64,000 bases of DNA from Jannaschia seohaensis (lineage in GTDB: Bacteria > Pseudomonadota > Alphaproteobacteria > Rhodobacterales > Rhodobacteraceae), in NCBI RefSeq assembly GCF_900116765.1, contig NZ_UETC01000001.1, positions 248,001-312,000 of the forward strand, given 5' to 3'. Of the stretch, positions 33,293 to 42,643 are shown piece after piece (position 1 is the first letter of the stretch; each line of letters opens with the position of its first letter). The translations under genes and the position numbers were made by a program. Under the pieces are notes generated by a model. The model did not search any database. It was not told where the DNA came from and saw only the letters and a program-made list of their open reading frames with translations.

Positions 33293-33961
33293 ATGAGCGT
33301 CGCAAGAAACCGAATCGATTCGTCGCCGGCCCGCGGCGCGCCCTCGACCCTGTCCGAGACGGCCTATCTGACGCTCTCGCGCATGATCCAGGAACGGGAG
33401 CTACCGGTCGGCCGCCCGGTGGTGGAGACGCAGCTGGCCGAGATGCTGGGCGTCTCGCGCACGCCCCTGCGCCAGGCGCTGCAACGGCTGGAGGCGGAGG
33501 GGCAGCTGCGGAAATCGGAGACCCGCTCCTATGTGGTGCGCCGAGTCGAGCTACGAGAATATCTCCAGAGCCTGAAGGCCCGCGAGATCCTAGAGGCCGA
33601 GGCCGCCGAGATGGCCATCGGCCGCATTGCGCCCGAGGCCCTGGAGAGCGCCCGCGCCCATCTCCATGCCGTCCAGCGGCGGCAGCCCTATGACATGCTG
33701 GCCCATTGGGCCTCCGACGACGAAGTTCACGACCTCTATATCGAGAGCTGCGGCAACGCCGTCATCCGCGACCTGCTCAAGTCGCTCCGGGTCACGACCA
33801 AGCTGTTCGAGATCGAGCGGCTGTCCGAGCGGTTGGAGCCCGACAGCAGCCAGCACGAAGCGATCCTGGACGCGTTGGAATCGGGGGACGGGGCAGCGGT
33901 TCGCGCCGCCGTGATCGCGCATCTGCGCTCCCTGGCGGAGTTCGCGGTGCGGGTTCTCTGA
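33293..33961 (+). CDS. GntR family (FCD) transcriptional regulator
   Basis: A 222-residue regulator. The winged helix-turn-helix is about residues 15-80 (LSETAYLTLSRMIQERELPV, AEMLGVSRTPLRQALQRLEA) and the all-helical FCD ligand-binding domain follows, with metal-ligand-type residues in DDEVHDLYIESCGN and SSQHEAILDALESGD. It is transcribed away from the nine-gene catabolic operon and is the natural regulator of it, responding to the substrate or an intermediate. The ATG at 33293 gives the normal N-terminus; the frame is open further upstream over non-coding DNA. Confidence 0.88.
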   Translation: MSVARNRIDSSPARGAPSTLSETAYLTLSRMIQERELPVGRPVVETQLAEMLGVSRTPLRQALQRLEAEGQLRKSETRSYVVRRVELREYLQSLKAREILEAEAAEMAIGRIAPEALESARAHLHAVQRRQPYDMLAHWASDDEVHDLYIESCGNAVIRDLLKSLRVTTKLFEIERLSERLEPDSSQHEAILDALESGDGAAVRAAVIAHLRSLAEFAVRVL

Positions 33962-34312
33962 GGCGCCGCGCTCGGGTCTGCATTCCCCCCTCGCGACCCG
34001 CGCCGGCATAGCGCGGATGGACGCCGGGGTGGCCCGCTTCGACGCCGCCCCCCGCGTCGTGTCCGAGAGCGTAACCCGGAGCGTCTGCCGCTCCGCCCTC
34101 GCTTACCCACACGACATCGCCGTCAGGCGGGGCGCCGCGTCCAGCTTGCCCGCGAGGCGCCGGTGCTGCTGCGCGCGCGCGTCCAGGGGGTGCCGGCGTC
34201 GGGCCGGTGGCAGGGGTCGCGTCGTGAGTATTTTGGGCCAGAAGAAAGGGGATGGAAGACGACGGCCCGGGCGCGCCGCCCGGTCCGGCCGGGCGGGTTG
34301 GCGGGGCCGCCG
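33962..34312. other. Intergenic region between convergent gntR and lacI-family genes
   Basis: These 351 bases lie between the ends of two convergent genes. I see no convincing gene, RNA or strong terminator. Near 34260-34312 there are GC-rich self-complementary stretches (GCCCGG/CCGGGC) that could end the lacI-family transcript, and at 34226-34251 a recurring intergenic motif. Confidence 0.5.
34226..34251 (+). repeat. Recurring intergenic motif, diverged copy
   Basis: GAGTATTTTGGGCCAGAAGAAA resembles the TATTTTCGGCAAGATGA cores at 56574 and 23037: a T-run, GG, a CA and a purine-rich end. It lies in the convergent intergenic region. The match is loose. Confidence 0.35.
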
Positions 34313-35338
34313 TTACGCGTTGCGCGGGGGGCGCATCGTGTCCCCCGGCAGGAAGGTCGGCACCAGCTCGACCCGTCGGTCCTCGCCGTCGAAAACGTAG
34401 TCCCCGGTGATGATCCGGGCGGCGACTTGCCCGGCCTCGCGCCGGCGGCTGTCCACGGTGGCCAGCCTGCGCGGAAGCCCATCGAGCAGCGAGAAGGCAT
34501 TGAAGCCCGCCAGCCCGAGCGCGCCACCCACGTCCAGACCCTTCTCCAGGCAGTAGAGCAATCCGCCCGCTCCGGTCAGGTCGTTGGTGTAGAACAGAAA
34601 ATCCACGTCCGGCGCGCGCGCGAGCAGCTCCGCCGTCATCTCCCGGCCCTTGGCGAAGCCGGACCAGCCGGAATAGGCCATCTGATCGACCACCGGGATG
34701 CCCGCCTCCGACAGGGCGCGCTCCAGCCCCTCGATCCGTTTGCGGGCGCGGTGGTCGCCATCCATCTTGGTGCCGAGCACCGCGACCCGTTCATAGCCGC
34801 GGGCGGCGATCTCGGTGCCCACCTGATAGCCCGCGCGCCAATGGCTGATGCCGACGGCTGCATCGATGGGTTCTCCGTCGACATCCATCACCTCGACCAC
34901 CGGCACACCGCAATTCGCCAGCATGGCGCGGCTGGCATCGGTATGCTCCAACCCCGCGACGATGACGCCCGAGGGCCGCCAGGACAGCATCTCGAATAGG
35001 GTCTTCTCTTCCTTGGCGGGGTCGTAATTGGTGGCGCCGATCACGGGCTGGAGCTCCGTGTCCTCCAGCACTTCCTGCACGCCGGCCAGCATTTCGGGGA
35101 AGACCAGGTTCGACAGCGAGGGGACGACGACCGCGACCAGGTTCACCCGGTTCGACGCCAGGGCTCCGGCGATCTTGTTGGGCACGTAGCCGAGCATCCG
35201 CGCGGCCTCCAACACCTTCTCGCGGGTCTTGGCGGCCACGTCGCCGCGATTGCGCAGCACCCGGCTGACGGTCATCTCGCTGACCCCCGACGCCTCCGAG
35301 ACGTCGCGCAGGGTGAGGTGCTGGTTGCGTCTGGTCAC
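34313..35338 (-). CDS. LacI family transcriptional regulator (GntR/gluconate-repressor-like)
   Basis: A 341-residue regulator. The helix-turn-helix is LTLRDVSEASGVSEMTVSRV at residues 8-27, followed by the hinge helix VPNKIAGALASNRVNLVAVV and a periplasmic-binding-protein-like sugar domain (ATNYDPAKEEKTLFEMLSWR, FLFYTNDLTGAGGLLY). The style resembles gluconate repressors. No obvious target genes lie next to it; its nearest neighbours are a convergent gntR and a tRNA. A LacI-type operator half-palindrome lies 27 bases before its start, so it may control itself. Confidence 0.88.
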   Translation of the reverse strand: MTRRNQHLTLRDVSEASGVSEMTVSRVLRNRGDVAAKTREKVLEAARMLGYVPNKIAGALASNRVNLVAVVVPSLSNLVFPEMLAGVQEVLEDTELQPVIGATNYDPAKEEKTLFEMLSWRPSGVIVAGLEHTDASRAMLANCGVPVVEVMDVDGEPIDAAVGISHWRAGYQVGTEIAARGYERVAVLGTKMDGDHRARKRIEGLERALSEAGIPVVDQMAYSGWSGFAKGREMTAELLARAPDVDFLFYTNDLTGAGGLLYCLEKGLDVGGALGLAGFNAFSLLDGLPRRLATVDSRRREAGQVAARIITGDYVFDGEDRRVELVPTFLPGDTMRPPRNA

Positions 35339-35364
35339 ACGCGCCTCCGAACGGGCTCGGTCGT

Positions 35365-35378
35365 TGGTAGCGCAACCA
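35365..35378. promoter_or_regulatory. Candidate LacI-type operator upstream of the lacI-family gene
   Basis: TGGTAGC/GCAACCA is a 14-base palindrome centred on CG with one mismatch per arm, which is the usual layout of LacI-family operators. It lies 27 bases upstream of the regulator's ATG on the minus strand, a position suited to autorepression. Confidence 0.42.
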
Positions 35379-35394
35379 CAGGGGAATGCACAAT

Positions 35395-35430
35395 CCGTTG
35401 CCAGAGCGTTGGCCGTTGCCCGAGCGTTGG
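35395..35430. repeat. 18-base tandem repeat, two copies
   Basis: CCGTTGCCAGAGCGTTGG (35395-35412) is followed directly by a copy with one change, A to C (35413-35430). It lies upstream of the lacI-family gene and 150 bases before the tRNA. It could be a doubled regulatory site or simple slippage. Confidence 0.7.
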
Positions 35431-35578
35431 CTGCGGTGGGCCGGCTTTCCGTCGCTGCGGGGGCGGTCGCGCCGGCTGCGGCGGGCCGAAGACGGGCCGG
35501 GGCGTGGCATCCGGAACCCGGACCGCATGCGCCTGCCGGTGGACAAGACCCGTGCCCGGCGGATAGTCAGGCTCCGGA

Positions 35579-35655
35579 GGTCCCGTGGCTCAACTGGATA
35601 GAGCAATCCCCTCCTAAGGGATAGGTTGCAGGTTCGAGTCCTGCCGGGATCACCA
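35579..35655 (+). tRNA. tRNA-Arg (anticodon CCT)
   Basis: A complete cloverleaf with encoded CCA. The acceptor stem is GGTCCCG pairing with CGGGATC (one G-U pair), the D arm is GCTC/GAGC, the anticodon stem-loop is ATCCC-CTCCTAA-GGGAT with CCT in the anticodon position, and the T arm is GCAGG-TTCGAGT-CCTGC. It reads the AGG codon, which is rare in this GC-rich DNA. tRNA genes are frequent integration targets, but no integrase or repeated tRNA end was seen beside it. Confidence 0.95.
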
Positions 35656-35762
35656 TTCCCTCATGCCCCTTTTGCAGCGCGCCGGGGGGCGGGCCGGTTT
35701 TCCTTTCGGCCCGGCTGATCTATCTCGCGCCGCGACCGACGACCTTATCGCCAGGATTTCCC

Positions 35763-37982
35763 ATGCCGAGCTGCGCCGCGCTCCGCCGCCTTCTTGCCCC
35801 GCTTTTTCTGATCATCGCCGTTGCGGGGCTGACCGCCGCCCCGCCGGCCGGGGCACAGAGCGTGTCTGGCGAGGCCGGGTCGGCGGCCTCCGCCGACCCC
35901 TCGCCGGCGCTCACCAATCTTATCGAGGTGCTGCGCGACGAAGCGGCGCGGGAGGCATTGATCGCCGAACTGGAGGCACTGACACCCCCTGAGGCGGCGC
36001 CGGACAGCGCCGTCCTGGACGTGGAGCAGACGCTGGCGCGCCGCTTGGCGGACGCCTCGGCCCTGCTCGTCGAGGAGACGCTGTCGACCGCGCGGACGGT
36101 CTGGCGCGATCTGCTCGGCTTCGGGCGGATTGGCGAAACCCTGTCGGCGGAGAAGCTCGACGCGATCTCCGAAGCGTGGCTGCCGCTGCTGTCGACCATC
36201 CTGTCGACGGTCGGCCTGCTCTGGCTGCTCTCGCGGCTCGCTTCGGGCGTGCTGGCGCGGGCGGATTCGACCCCGGGCGGCGACACGCTGCGGGAGACCT
36301 TGCTGGCCGTGGCGCGCAACGCGGTGCTCGACGCGGTGGTGCTGGGGCTGGCCTATGCGGCGGGCTACGTACTGGCCTATTCCGTCTTCGGCAGCAGCGG
36401 GGACATCCTGGTCGAGCAGTCGCTCTACCTCAACGCCTTCCTGGTGGCCGGGGTGGTGCGTCTGGTGCTGCGCGCCTTCGTGCGCCCGGACCGGCCGGAG
36501 GAGGCGATCTCGCATCTTTCGGTACCCATCCAACGCGTCATCTACCGGAGGGTGAAGGCGCTCAGCTGGCTGCTCGTCTACGGCATCAGCGTGGGTGTTC
36601 CGCTGGCCAATGCCTGGCTGTCGTTGGGGGCGGGGCGGTCGGTGCGGGTGCTGGCCGTGACCCTGGCCGCCATGCTGGCGCTGGTCTCGATCCGCAAGGT
36701 GGCGCGGCTGATCGAGGCTGACGGCAAGGCGGCCGCCGCGCAGGCGCCGGTCGACGGCTCGGAGGCCGAGCAGGTCGTCGGCGCGATCGGCGAAGCCTCG
36801 GTCCAGGCGGCGACCTCGGCCTGGAACCGGATCTGGCCCTGGCTTGCCTCGATCTACGTCCTGGCGGTCTGGGGCGTGGCGGTGACGCGGCCGCGCCTGA
36901 TGGGGGAGTTCGTCTGGGGCGCGACGTTGCGCACGCTGGTCGCCTGCGCGCTGCTGGTGCTCGCCTTCCGGCTGCTGCGGCATGCGCGGCGGGCGCGCGC
37001 GCCGCTGGCGGGCGTGGTGACGCGCGGCCTGCCGGCGCTCCAGAGCCGGCTCGACGTCTTCGCGCCCGCCGTCGTCCGCCTAGTCGCGCTGGTGCTGTCG
37101 GTCGGGGCGGTCGCGCTGCTGGTCGATGCGTGGACGGCGCTGGACCTGGGCGCTTGGCTTTCCAGCGCGACCGGCGCCGAGATCCTCTGGCGCGTGGCGA
37201 GCGCGGCGCTGATCCTCGCCCTGGTCGTGTTGACCTGGGCCGTGGTCGCGGCCTGGATCGACCAGCGCCTGGCGCAGGAGCTCGACGGGCCGCAGGTCAG
37301 CGCCCGTTCCCGGACGTTGCTCGCGCTGTTCCGCAACGCCTTCACCGTGGCGATCTTCATTTTCGGCCTGATGATCGTGCTGTCCCAGGTCGGGATCGAC
37401 ATCGCGCCGCTGCTGGCGGGCGCCGGCGTTCTGGGCCTGGCCATCGGCTTCGGCGCGCAGAAGCTGGTGCAGGACATCATCACCGGCGTGTTTATCCAGC
37501 TGGAGAACGCGATCAACGAGGGCGACGTGGTGACGGTCGCCGGGATCACCGGCGCCGTGGAGAAGTTGACGATCCGCTCCGTTGGCCTGCGCGACATGGG
37601 CGGGATCTATCACATCGTGCCGTTCTCTTCGGTCGACACGGTCTCCAACTTCATGCGCGGCTTCGCCTATCACGTCGAGGTCGTGGGGATCGCCTATGCC
37701 GCCGATATCGAGACCGCCAAGGCCGCCATGCAGGAAGCGTTCGAGCGTCTGCGCGCCATCCCGGAGCATGGCGAGGTGATCGTCGGCGACCTGGAGATGC
37801 AGGGGGTGATCGCCCTCTCCGAAAGCTCGGTCGATCTGCGCGCCCGCATCCGCACCCAGCCGGGCAAGCAATGGGGCGTGGGCCGGGCCTATACGGAACT
37901 GGTCAAGACGGTCTTCGACGAGCGCGGCGTGGAGATCCCGTTCCCGCATCGCAAGCTTCTGATCGAGCGCGAGGCCGACTGA
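35763..37982 (+). CDS. MscS-family mechanosensitive ion channel, large type
   Basis: A 739-residue inner-membrane channel that releases solutes on hypo-osmotic shock. It has a signal peptide (about 1-31, ending AGAQS), a short periplasmic helical region, several membrane helices (about residues 135-480) and the MscS core at the C-terminus: the pore helix region IAPLLAGAGVLGLAIGFGAQ, then KLVQDIITGVFIQLENAINE and GDVVTVAGITGAVEKLTIRS, and the cytoplasmic cage to RKLLIEREAD. It is single, 107 bases after the tRNA. A link to osmotic stress also appears at 51-54 kb (glucosylglycerol genes), but the two are far apart. Confidence 0.92.
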   Translation: MPSCAALRRLLAPLFLIIAVAGLTAAPPAGAQSVSGEAGSAASADPSPALTNLIEVLRDEAAREALIAELEALTPPEAAPDSAVLDVEQTLARRLADASALLVEETLSTARTVWRDLLGFGRIGETLSAEKLDAISEAWLPLLSTILSTVGLLWLLSRLASGVLARADSTPGGDTLRETLLAVARNAVLDAVVLGLAYAAGYVLAYSVFGSSGDILVEQSLYLNAFLVAGVVRLVLRAFVRPDRPEEAISHLSVPIQRVIYRRVKALSWLLVYGISVGVPLANAWLSLGAGRSVRVLAVTLAAMLALVSIRKVARLIEADGKAAAAQAPVDGSEAEQVVGAIGEASVQAATSAWNRIWPWLASIYVLAVWGVAVTRPRLMGEFVWGATLRTLVACALLVLAFRLLRHARRARAPLAGVVTRGLPALQSRLDVFAPAVVRLVALVLSVGAVALLVDAWTALDLGAWLSSATGAEILWRVASAALILALVVLTWAVVAAWIDQRLAQELDGPQVSARSRTLLALFRNAFTVAIFIFGLMIVLSQVGIDIAPLLAGAGVLGLAIGFGAQKLVQDIITGVFIQLENAINEGDVVTVAGITGAVEKLTIRSVGLRDMGGIYHIVPFSSVDTVSNFMRGFAYHVEVVGIAYAADIETAKAAMQEAFERLRAIPEHGEVIVGDLEMQGVIALSESSVDLRARIRTQPGKQWGVGRAYTELVKTVFDERGVEIPFPHRKLLIEREAD

Positions 37983-38115
37983 CCGCCCCTCGCGGCGTCC
38001 GGCCATAGGCGGGGCGCTGCGCAAAGCGGTGCTCATCCGCGTGCGGTGCGGCGCGCGCCCGACCGTCACTCAGTTTTCAAGAACCCGTTAGGTCGCCGTT
38101 GCCTCGACCCTTCAG

Positions 38116-38732
38116 TTGCCGCCGCAATTCGAGACCGGGGCCCGCAGCCTGCTCATCTTGGATCGCCTCACCACGCGGTTCGGCCCGGCAACGGCCGTGG
38201 ACGCCGTGTCGCTGACCGTCGACCGGCCGATGAGGATCGGTGTCATCGGGCGCTCCCGCGCGGGCAAGTCGACGCTCTTGCGGATGCTCAACCTGTTGGA
38301 GCGGCCTTCGAGCGGCACGATCCGCTTCGAGGGGCACGGCGGCCCGGTCCTGGCTGGCCGAGTGCGCTATGATCTTCCAGCCGTTCAACCTCGTGCCCCG
38401 GACGGATGTGATGTCGAACCTGCTGCATGGCAGGCTCAACCGTTGGTCGACGCGGCGGGCGCTGTTCGCGCTCTGGCTCCAGGCGGATGTGCATTGCGTC
38501 CTCGACAACCTGCCCCGTCTGGGCATCGCGGATCACGCCGCCAAGCGGGCCGAGGCCCTCTCCGGCGGCCAGCAGCAGCGCGTCGCCATCGCCTGCGCAG
38601 CTGACCACCGGCGTTGCGCGCGACATCTAGGGCGTGGGGGCGGCGTTCAGCGAGGCCGCCACCTCCACCGAGATCAGCGACACCGAGACGGTGGCCGCGG
38701 CCCTGATGCACCGCGCCGAAGCGGCCGTCTGA
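38116..38732 (+). pseudogene. phnC: Phosphonate ABC transporter ATPase PhnC, decayed
   Basis: Remnant of PhnC, the ATPase of phosphonate import. Recognisable parts are the start (LLILDRLTTRFGPATAVDAV), Walker [16 protein letters not shown], then, after a frameshift near 38350, [20 protein letters not shown] and [14 protein letters not shown]. The sequence then jumps to the family's C-terminal end (LTTGVARDI, a TAG codon, [15 protein letters not shown]), so roughly 80-90 residues with Walker B and the H loop are missing. At least one frameshift, one large deletion and one stop make it non-functional. Confidence 0.9.
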
Positions 38733-38783
38733 CATGTGCGCCTGCGCGGAGGCGGGCAGACGACAATCCAACCGGAGAGACCC

Positions 38784-39528
38784 ATGACCAAGACTTTCCT
38801 GGCCCTTGCCCCACCACCGTGATGACGTCCGCCGCCCTGGCCCGAGGCCCCGTGTCCCAGTTCAATATCGGCGTGCTGGGCGGCGTGAACGCCCAGGACC
38901 GCCTGACCGTCAATCAGTGTCTGGCCGACTACACGGCCGAGGCGTTGGGCCTCGACCCGTCGGACGTCAACATCTTCACCCCCGCCGATAGCGGCATCGC
39001 CGCGCTGTCGGACGTGCAGGGCAAGGTGTTCGGCTTCGGCGATCCGAACTCCACCTCTGGCTTTCTGATCCCTTCGGTGGAGATCCCGCAAGCCACCGGC
39101 GCTTCGATTGAGTCGGGCGGCTCTTTCGGCGAGGTCACCTTCACCGGCGGGCACGAGCAGACCATCGTCGCGGTCGCCAATGGCGATATCGACGCGGGTA
39201 TGACCTGGGCCGACGGCCTGGGCGATTGGGAGGACGGCTACAATTCGGGCGCGCTGCGCCGCGCCTCGGACGCGGGCACCGTCGACAAGACCGATCTGGT
39301 GGAGATCTGGCGCTCCAAGCCGATCCCCGAAGGTCCGGTCATCCTGCGCACCGGCCTGCACGAGGACGTCAAGGCCACGATGATCGACCTCGTCGCCAAC
39401 CTGCACGAGACCGAGCGGGACTGCCCTATGGCGTCGCTGCGGGCGAGACCCCCGGGTTCGAGACGATCACCCACCAGGCTTACGAGACCATCATCGAGGT
39501 CCGCTGCCGCGTGATCGAGGGCGGCTGA
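38784..39528 (+). pseudogene. phnD: Phosphonate-binding protein PhnD, decayed
   Basis: Remnant of the periplasmic phosphonate-binding protein. The signal peptide start MTKTFLALA is followed by a frameshift at about 38811 and continues [12 protein letters not shown] and [20 protein letters not shown]. An internal deletion joins NIFTPAD to [18 protein letters not shown], removing about 55 residues. The family core [37 protein letters not shown] and [16 protein letters not shown] is well kept. A second frameshift at about 39426 moves the end ([20 protein letters not shown]) to another frame. Good similarity with little drift suggests recent loss. Confidence 0.9.
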
Positions 39529-39603
39529 CCCCTCCGCCCCTTCCGCGCGCGGCCCCCCCCCGGGGGCGCGCGCGTCGTTCTGCCCGCCGAAAAGGGAGCC
39601 CGC

Positions 39604-40336
39604 ATGACCGCCACCGCCGATCCGACGCCCAACGGCCTCGACACCCTGCGCGCCGCCTATGCCGCGCAGCTGCGCACCAAGCGGATCTGGACCGGCATCG
39701 GCTTGCTGGTCTTCGTGCTGCTGATGGTCGCGGGCTTCCTGACCGCGAATGACCGTAACGCGGGCGGGTTCTGGCAGGGCCTGCCCAACGTTTTCGACTT
39801 CCCCGCCGACGTGGTCTAGGAGGCGGTGGCGCGCAGCGCGGAGTTGCCCAGCCTGCTGATGCGTGCGGCGCTGGCCTTTCTGGTAACCCGGGGGCTGGGT
39901 CGTGGCGCCGATCCGGCGCCTGCTCAACACGCTGCGCGCCATCCCCGAGATCGTGATCGCGCTGCACAAGATGGGCGCCTTGGGCAAGCTCTTCTCCGAG
40001 GTGGCCGAGAACGCGCCCCTGGGCGGGGTCGAGGGACTGCGCTCGGTCGGGGCGGCATGGGGCCAGCGGATGCTGTTCGGCGTGCTGCCGCAGGTGGCGC
40101 CCAATTGGCTGAGCTATGCGCTGCTCCGCTTTGAGATCAATATCCGCGCCTCGGCCATCCTGGGCTTCGTCGGCGCGGGCGGCATCGGCTACGACCTGCG
40201 CAACGCGATGGCCTGAGGGCCGAGGCGCTTCGCCGAGGCCGCCGCGATCTTCCTGCTGTCGTTCGGAACCATCGTGATCGTCGACCAGATCGGCTCGGCC
40301 ATCCGGTGCCGTCTGACCAAGGGGGTGACCCTGTGA
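39604..40336 (+). pseudogene. phnE: Phosphonate ABC transporter permease PhnE (first copy), decayed
   Basis: Remnant of a PhnE permease. The N-terminus MTATADPTPNGLDTLRAAYA and FWQGLPNVFDFPADVV is followed by TAG, then EAVARSAELPSLLMRAALAF in the same frame and, with losses, LLNTLRAIPEIVIA joined to LHKMGALGKLFSEVAENAPL. The later part RMLFGVLPQVAPNWLSYALL and ASAILGFVGAGGIGYDLRNA is normal before a TGA; the end (AAAIFLLSFGTIVIVDQIGS) is in another frame. Segments coding for membrane helices are deleted in two places. A neat GTGA overlap with the next remnant shows the original operon structure. Confidence 0.88.
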
Positions 40337-41273
40337 CCGACATGACCGCCGACCGCCCCGCGCTCTATGCCGTGGCCGACCGCCATTTCGCCCGCGCGCG
40401 CCTAGTACTGATCGGCCTGCCCGCGCTGCTGCTGGCCGATCTGGTCCGTATCTTCTTCGCCTTCGAGGGCCCGGCGCTGATCCGTGAGGCCGATGGCGGC
40501 AACGCCCGCGTGCTTGTCTCCGACATGGTGCGCCACAAGGTCCATATCACCCGCGACAACCGCAACGGCAGTATCGAGGTCGCCATCGAGGCCGGGCGTT
40601 TCATCGCCACCCGCGACCGCACCGAGGTGTTCCGCTATTTCGCCCGATGGGAGCTGTTCTTCTTCATCCTCGACAGCCCCTATCACGGACTGGGCCTGGG
40701 GGCGCTGACGGCGGCGGCGCTCTCGGGCGAGGCGGGCGCGATCTGGACCAACGACATGTGGCGCCACGGAGAGGTCGCCCGGGGCCTGTTCGAGACGATC
40801 CCGATGGCGTCCCTGGGCACGACGGGCGCGGCGATTCTCGCGCTGCCGCTGTCGTTTCTGGCCGTCCGCGGGTTCACGCCGCTCGCGGCGGTCAGGGTCG
40901 TGTCCCGCCGCCCGTTCGACTTTCTGCGCGGGGTGGACGGTCTGATCTGGACCATCGTACTCAGCCGCGCCTTCGGCCCCGGGCCGCTGACCGGCATGCT
41001 GGCGATCCTGATCGCCGAGGTCGGCACGTTCGGCAAGATGGTCTCGGAGGCGCTGGAAAACGTGGACCGCCGCCAGCTCGAGGGCATCCGGTCGAGCGGG
41101 GCGGGGGGCGGTGCTGCGCGCGCTTCGGCGTCATCCCGCAGCTTCTGCCGGTGCTGGTGGCGCAGGTGCTCTACGATCTCGAATCGAACAGCCGCAGCGC
41201 CACCGTCATCGGTGCCATCACCGGCGGTGGCGTCGGCGACGGCAGATCGCGGGGCGCTGAGTTGCGCCTGTGA
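40333..41273 (+). pseudogene. phnE: Phosphonate ABC transporter permease PhnE (second copy), decayed
   Basis: Remnant of the second, longer PhnE permease found in many alphaproteobacteria. It begins at a GTG overlapping the previous stop. HKVHITRDNRNGSIEVAIEA is followed directly by GRFIATRDRTEVFRYFARWE, so the periplasmic insert of about 90 residues is deleted. The core FDFLRGVDGLIWTIVLSRAF and GPGPLTGMLAILIAEVGTFG is intact. Near 41095 the frame shifts, and ARFGVIPQLLPVLVAQVLYD and GAITGGGVG continue in another frame, with the last 45 or so residues missing. Confidence 0.88.
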
Positions 41274-41833
41274 GGCACCTGGATGATATCCGCGACCGGT
41301 GTGTTCTGGCGCGTGCGGGGCTGGCCGGCACCCGAACGGACACGAACCGCGTTCACCGCATGGCGGGGCTTTTCCGACAAGCTGTGTCTGGACGCCCCGC
41401 CGGTCCTTGCCCGATGAGCCGGTCCGAGACCGAGGGGCCGGCGCCGGAGAACATCGAGGGAGCGCGCACGGATCTGGGCGGAGAATGGTGCCACTGCGCC
41501 CTCGGGCGGATGGGACAGAGGACATGACGCTCGCCACGGAGATCCCAATCAGTGCCATCCACGGCGAACGGAGCGCACCGGCGGGAAAGGGCATATCGAC
41601 CGCGCTTTCTCCCACCTGCGTGGTCCGCGACGCGGCTTTCCAAGGGCAGCCGGAGCCGTTCATCCTCGGACCGGGGCGCATGTCGCATCCGGGTCATCGG
41701 GCCCAAAACCGTTGTCAGAGGGCGCCCAGGGCGGCATCATGGTCCGCACAGGCACTCACTTGGGAACGTCCGGCCACGGATGTCCCTCCTCAGCCCGTGA
41801 GCGGCCCGCAGGCCAACGGAAGGGGGGAACTGC
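41274..41833. other. Intergenic region without a supported gene
   Basis: These 560 bases separate the phnE remnant from the surface-protein gene. No reading frame here has gene-like features. Around 41555-41720 short stretches in two frames (TCVVRDAAF, then VIGPKTVVRG) faintly recall a hexapeptide-repeat acyltransferase, and could be debris of another decayed gene, but the match is too weak to call. Confidence 0.45.
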
Positions 41834-42558
41834 ATGATGAGATGTGCCCGTATGAGGCGGTTGGACCGTTTCGTGACACAGGATTATCTATGGCCATTGG
41901 CGCTCACGATCACCTTGGCCAGTGGGTTCGGTCTGTTGGCCGCCGGCGCTGATGCGGCGGTGGTGTTTTCGACGGACGACCGGGCCGCATGGACGGCTGC
42001 GGCGGGAGGCGGACTGCCCGATTACGTCGAGGACTTTGCGGGCATCTCCCCAATGGAACTCTTCTGGATCCGCTTGTCCTTGGCGGATTGACCCTGCAAT
42101 CGACACGGAAACCCACGGTCGTCGTTCCGGACGGAACGTCTCTGGTGACAGACGTGGACGGCAACGTCTCGGTCAACGGCAGCAGCAATGTCCTCCATCG
42201 CATGGGCAGCTTTCCCGGGCTCGACGCTTCCGTGACATATCTGTTCGACAGGCCGATCGCGGCGTTCGGTTTCGACGTGAACCCTCATCCGGACCACGTG
42301 AACAACACCGTCGATTTCGTGACCGGCACGTCCGGAGCCGGATCCTTCGTCCTCCCGGGCAGCGACATCACCGAATTTCGCGGCAGCATTTTCGATACAC
42401 CGTTCACATCGATCACGTTCTCCATGAATTCCGTCAGCCGGGGTGCCTGGGGATCGGACAATGTCGCCGCTTTCGCGCCGGTGTCTCTGCCCGGGACGCT
42501 CGCCCTCCTGAGCTTGGGGCTGGCAGGGTTCGTCGTCACGCGGCGTAAGGCCGTCTGA
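41834..42558 (+). pseudogene. PEP-CTERM/VPLPA-CTERM-type surface protein, single frameshift
   Basis: A secreted protein with an N-terminal signal (about residues 18-36, LALTITLASGFGLLAAGADA) and a C-terminal sorting tail: VSLPGTLALLSLGLAGFVVT followed by RRK. Such tails direct processing by the exosortase system. The first part (...AAWTAAAGGGLPDYVEDFAG) lies in one frame and the rest (PNGTLLDPLVLGGLTLQS to the end) in another; one extra C in the CCCC at 42049-42053 joins them into about 240 residues. A strong ribosome site (GGAAGGGGGGAA) precedes the ATG. Function unknown. Confidence 0.78.
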
Positions 42559-42643
42559 CTGCGCGATGCGGTCTGCCGGCCGGTTTCGTTGCGAACGGCC
42601 AACCGGACGCGGGACCTCCAGGCGCCAGAACAGTCGAGTTGCC

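Noticed and set aside
35579-35655. Integration site of a genomic island at the tRNA-Arg gene
   Set aside because: No integrase, no second copy of the tRNA 3' end and no obvious composition change beside it.
41552-41730. Fragment of another hexapeptide acyltransferase
   Set aside because: Only two short, out-of-frame stretches resemble the repeat; not enough to call a pseudogene.
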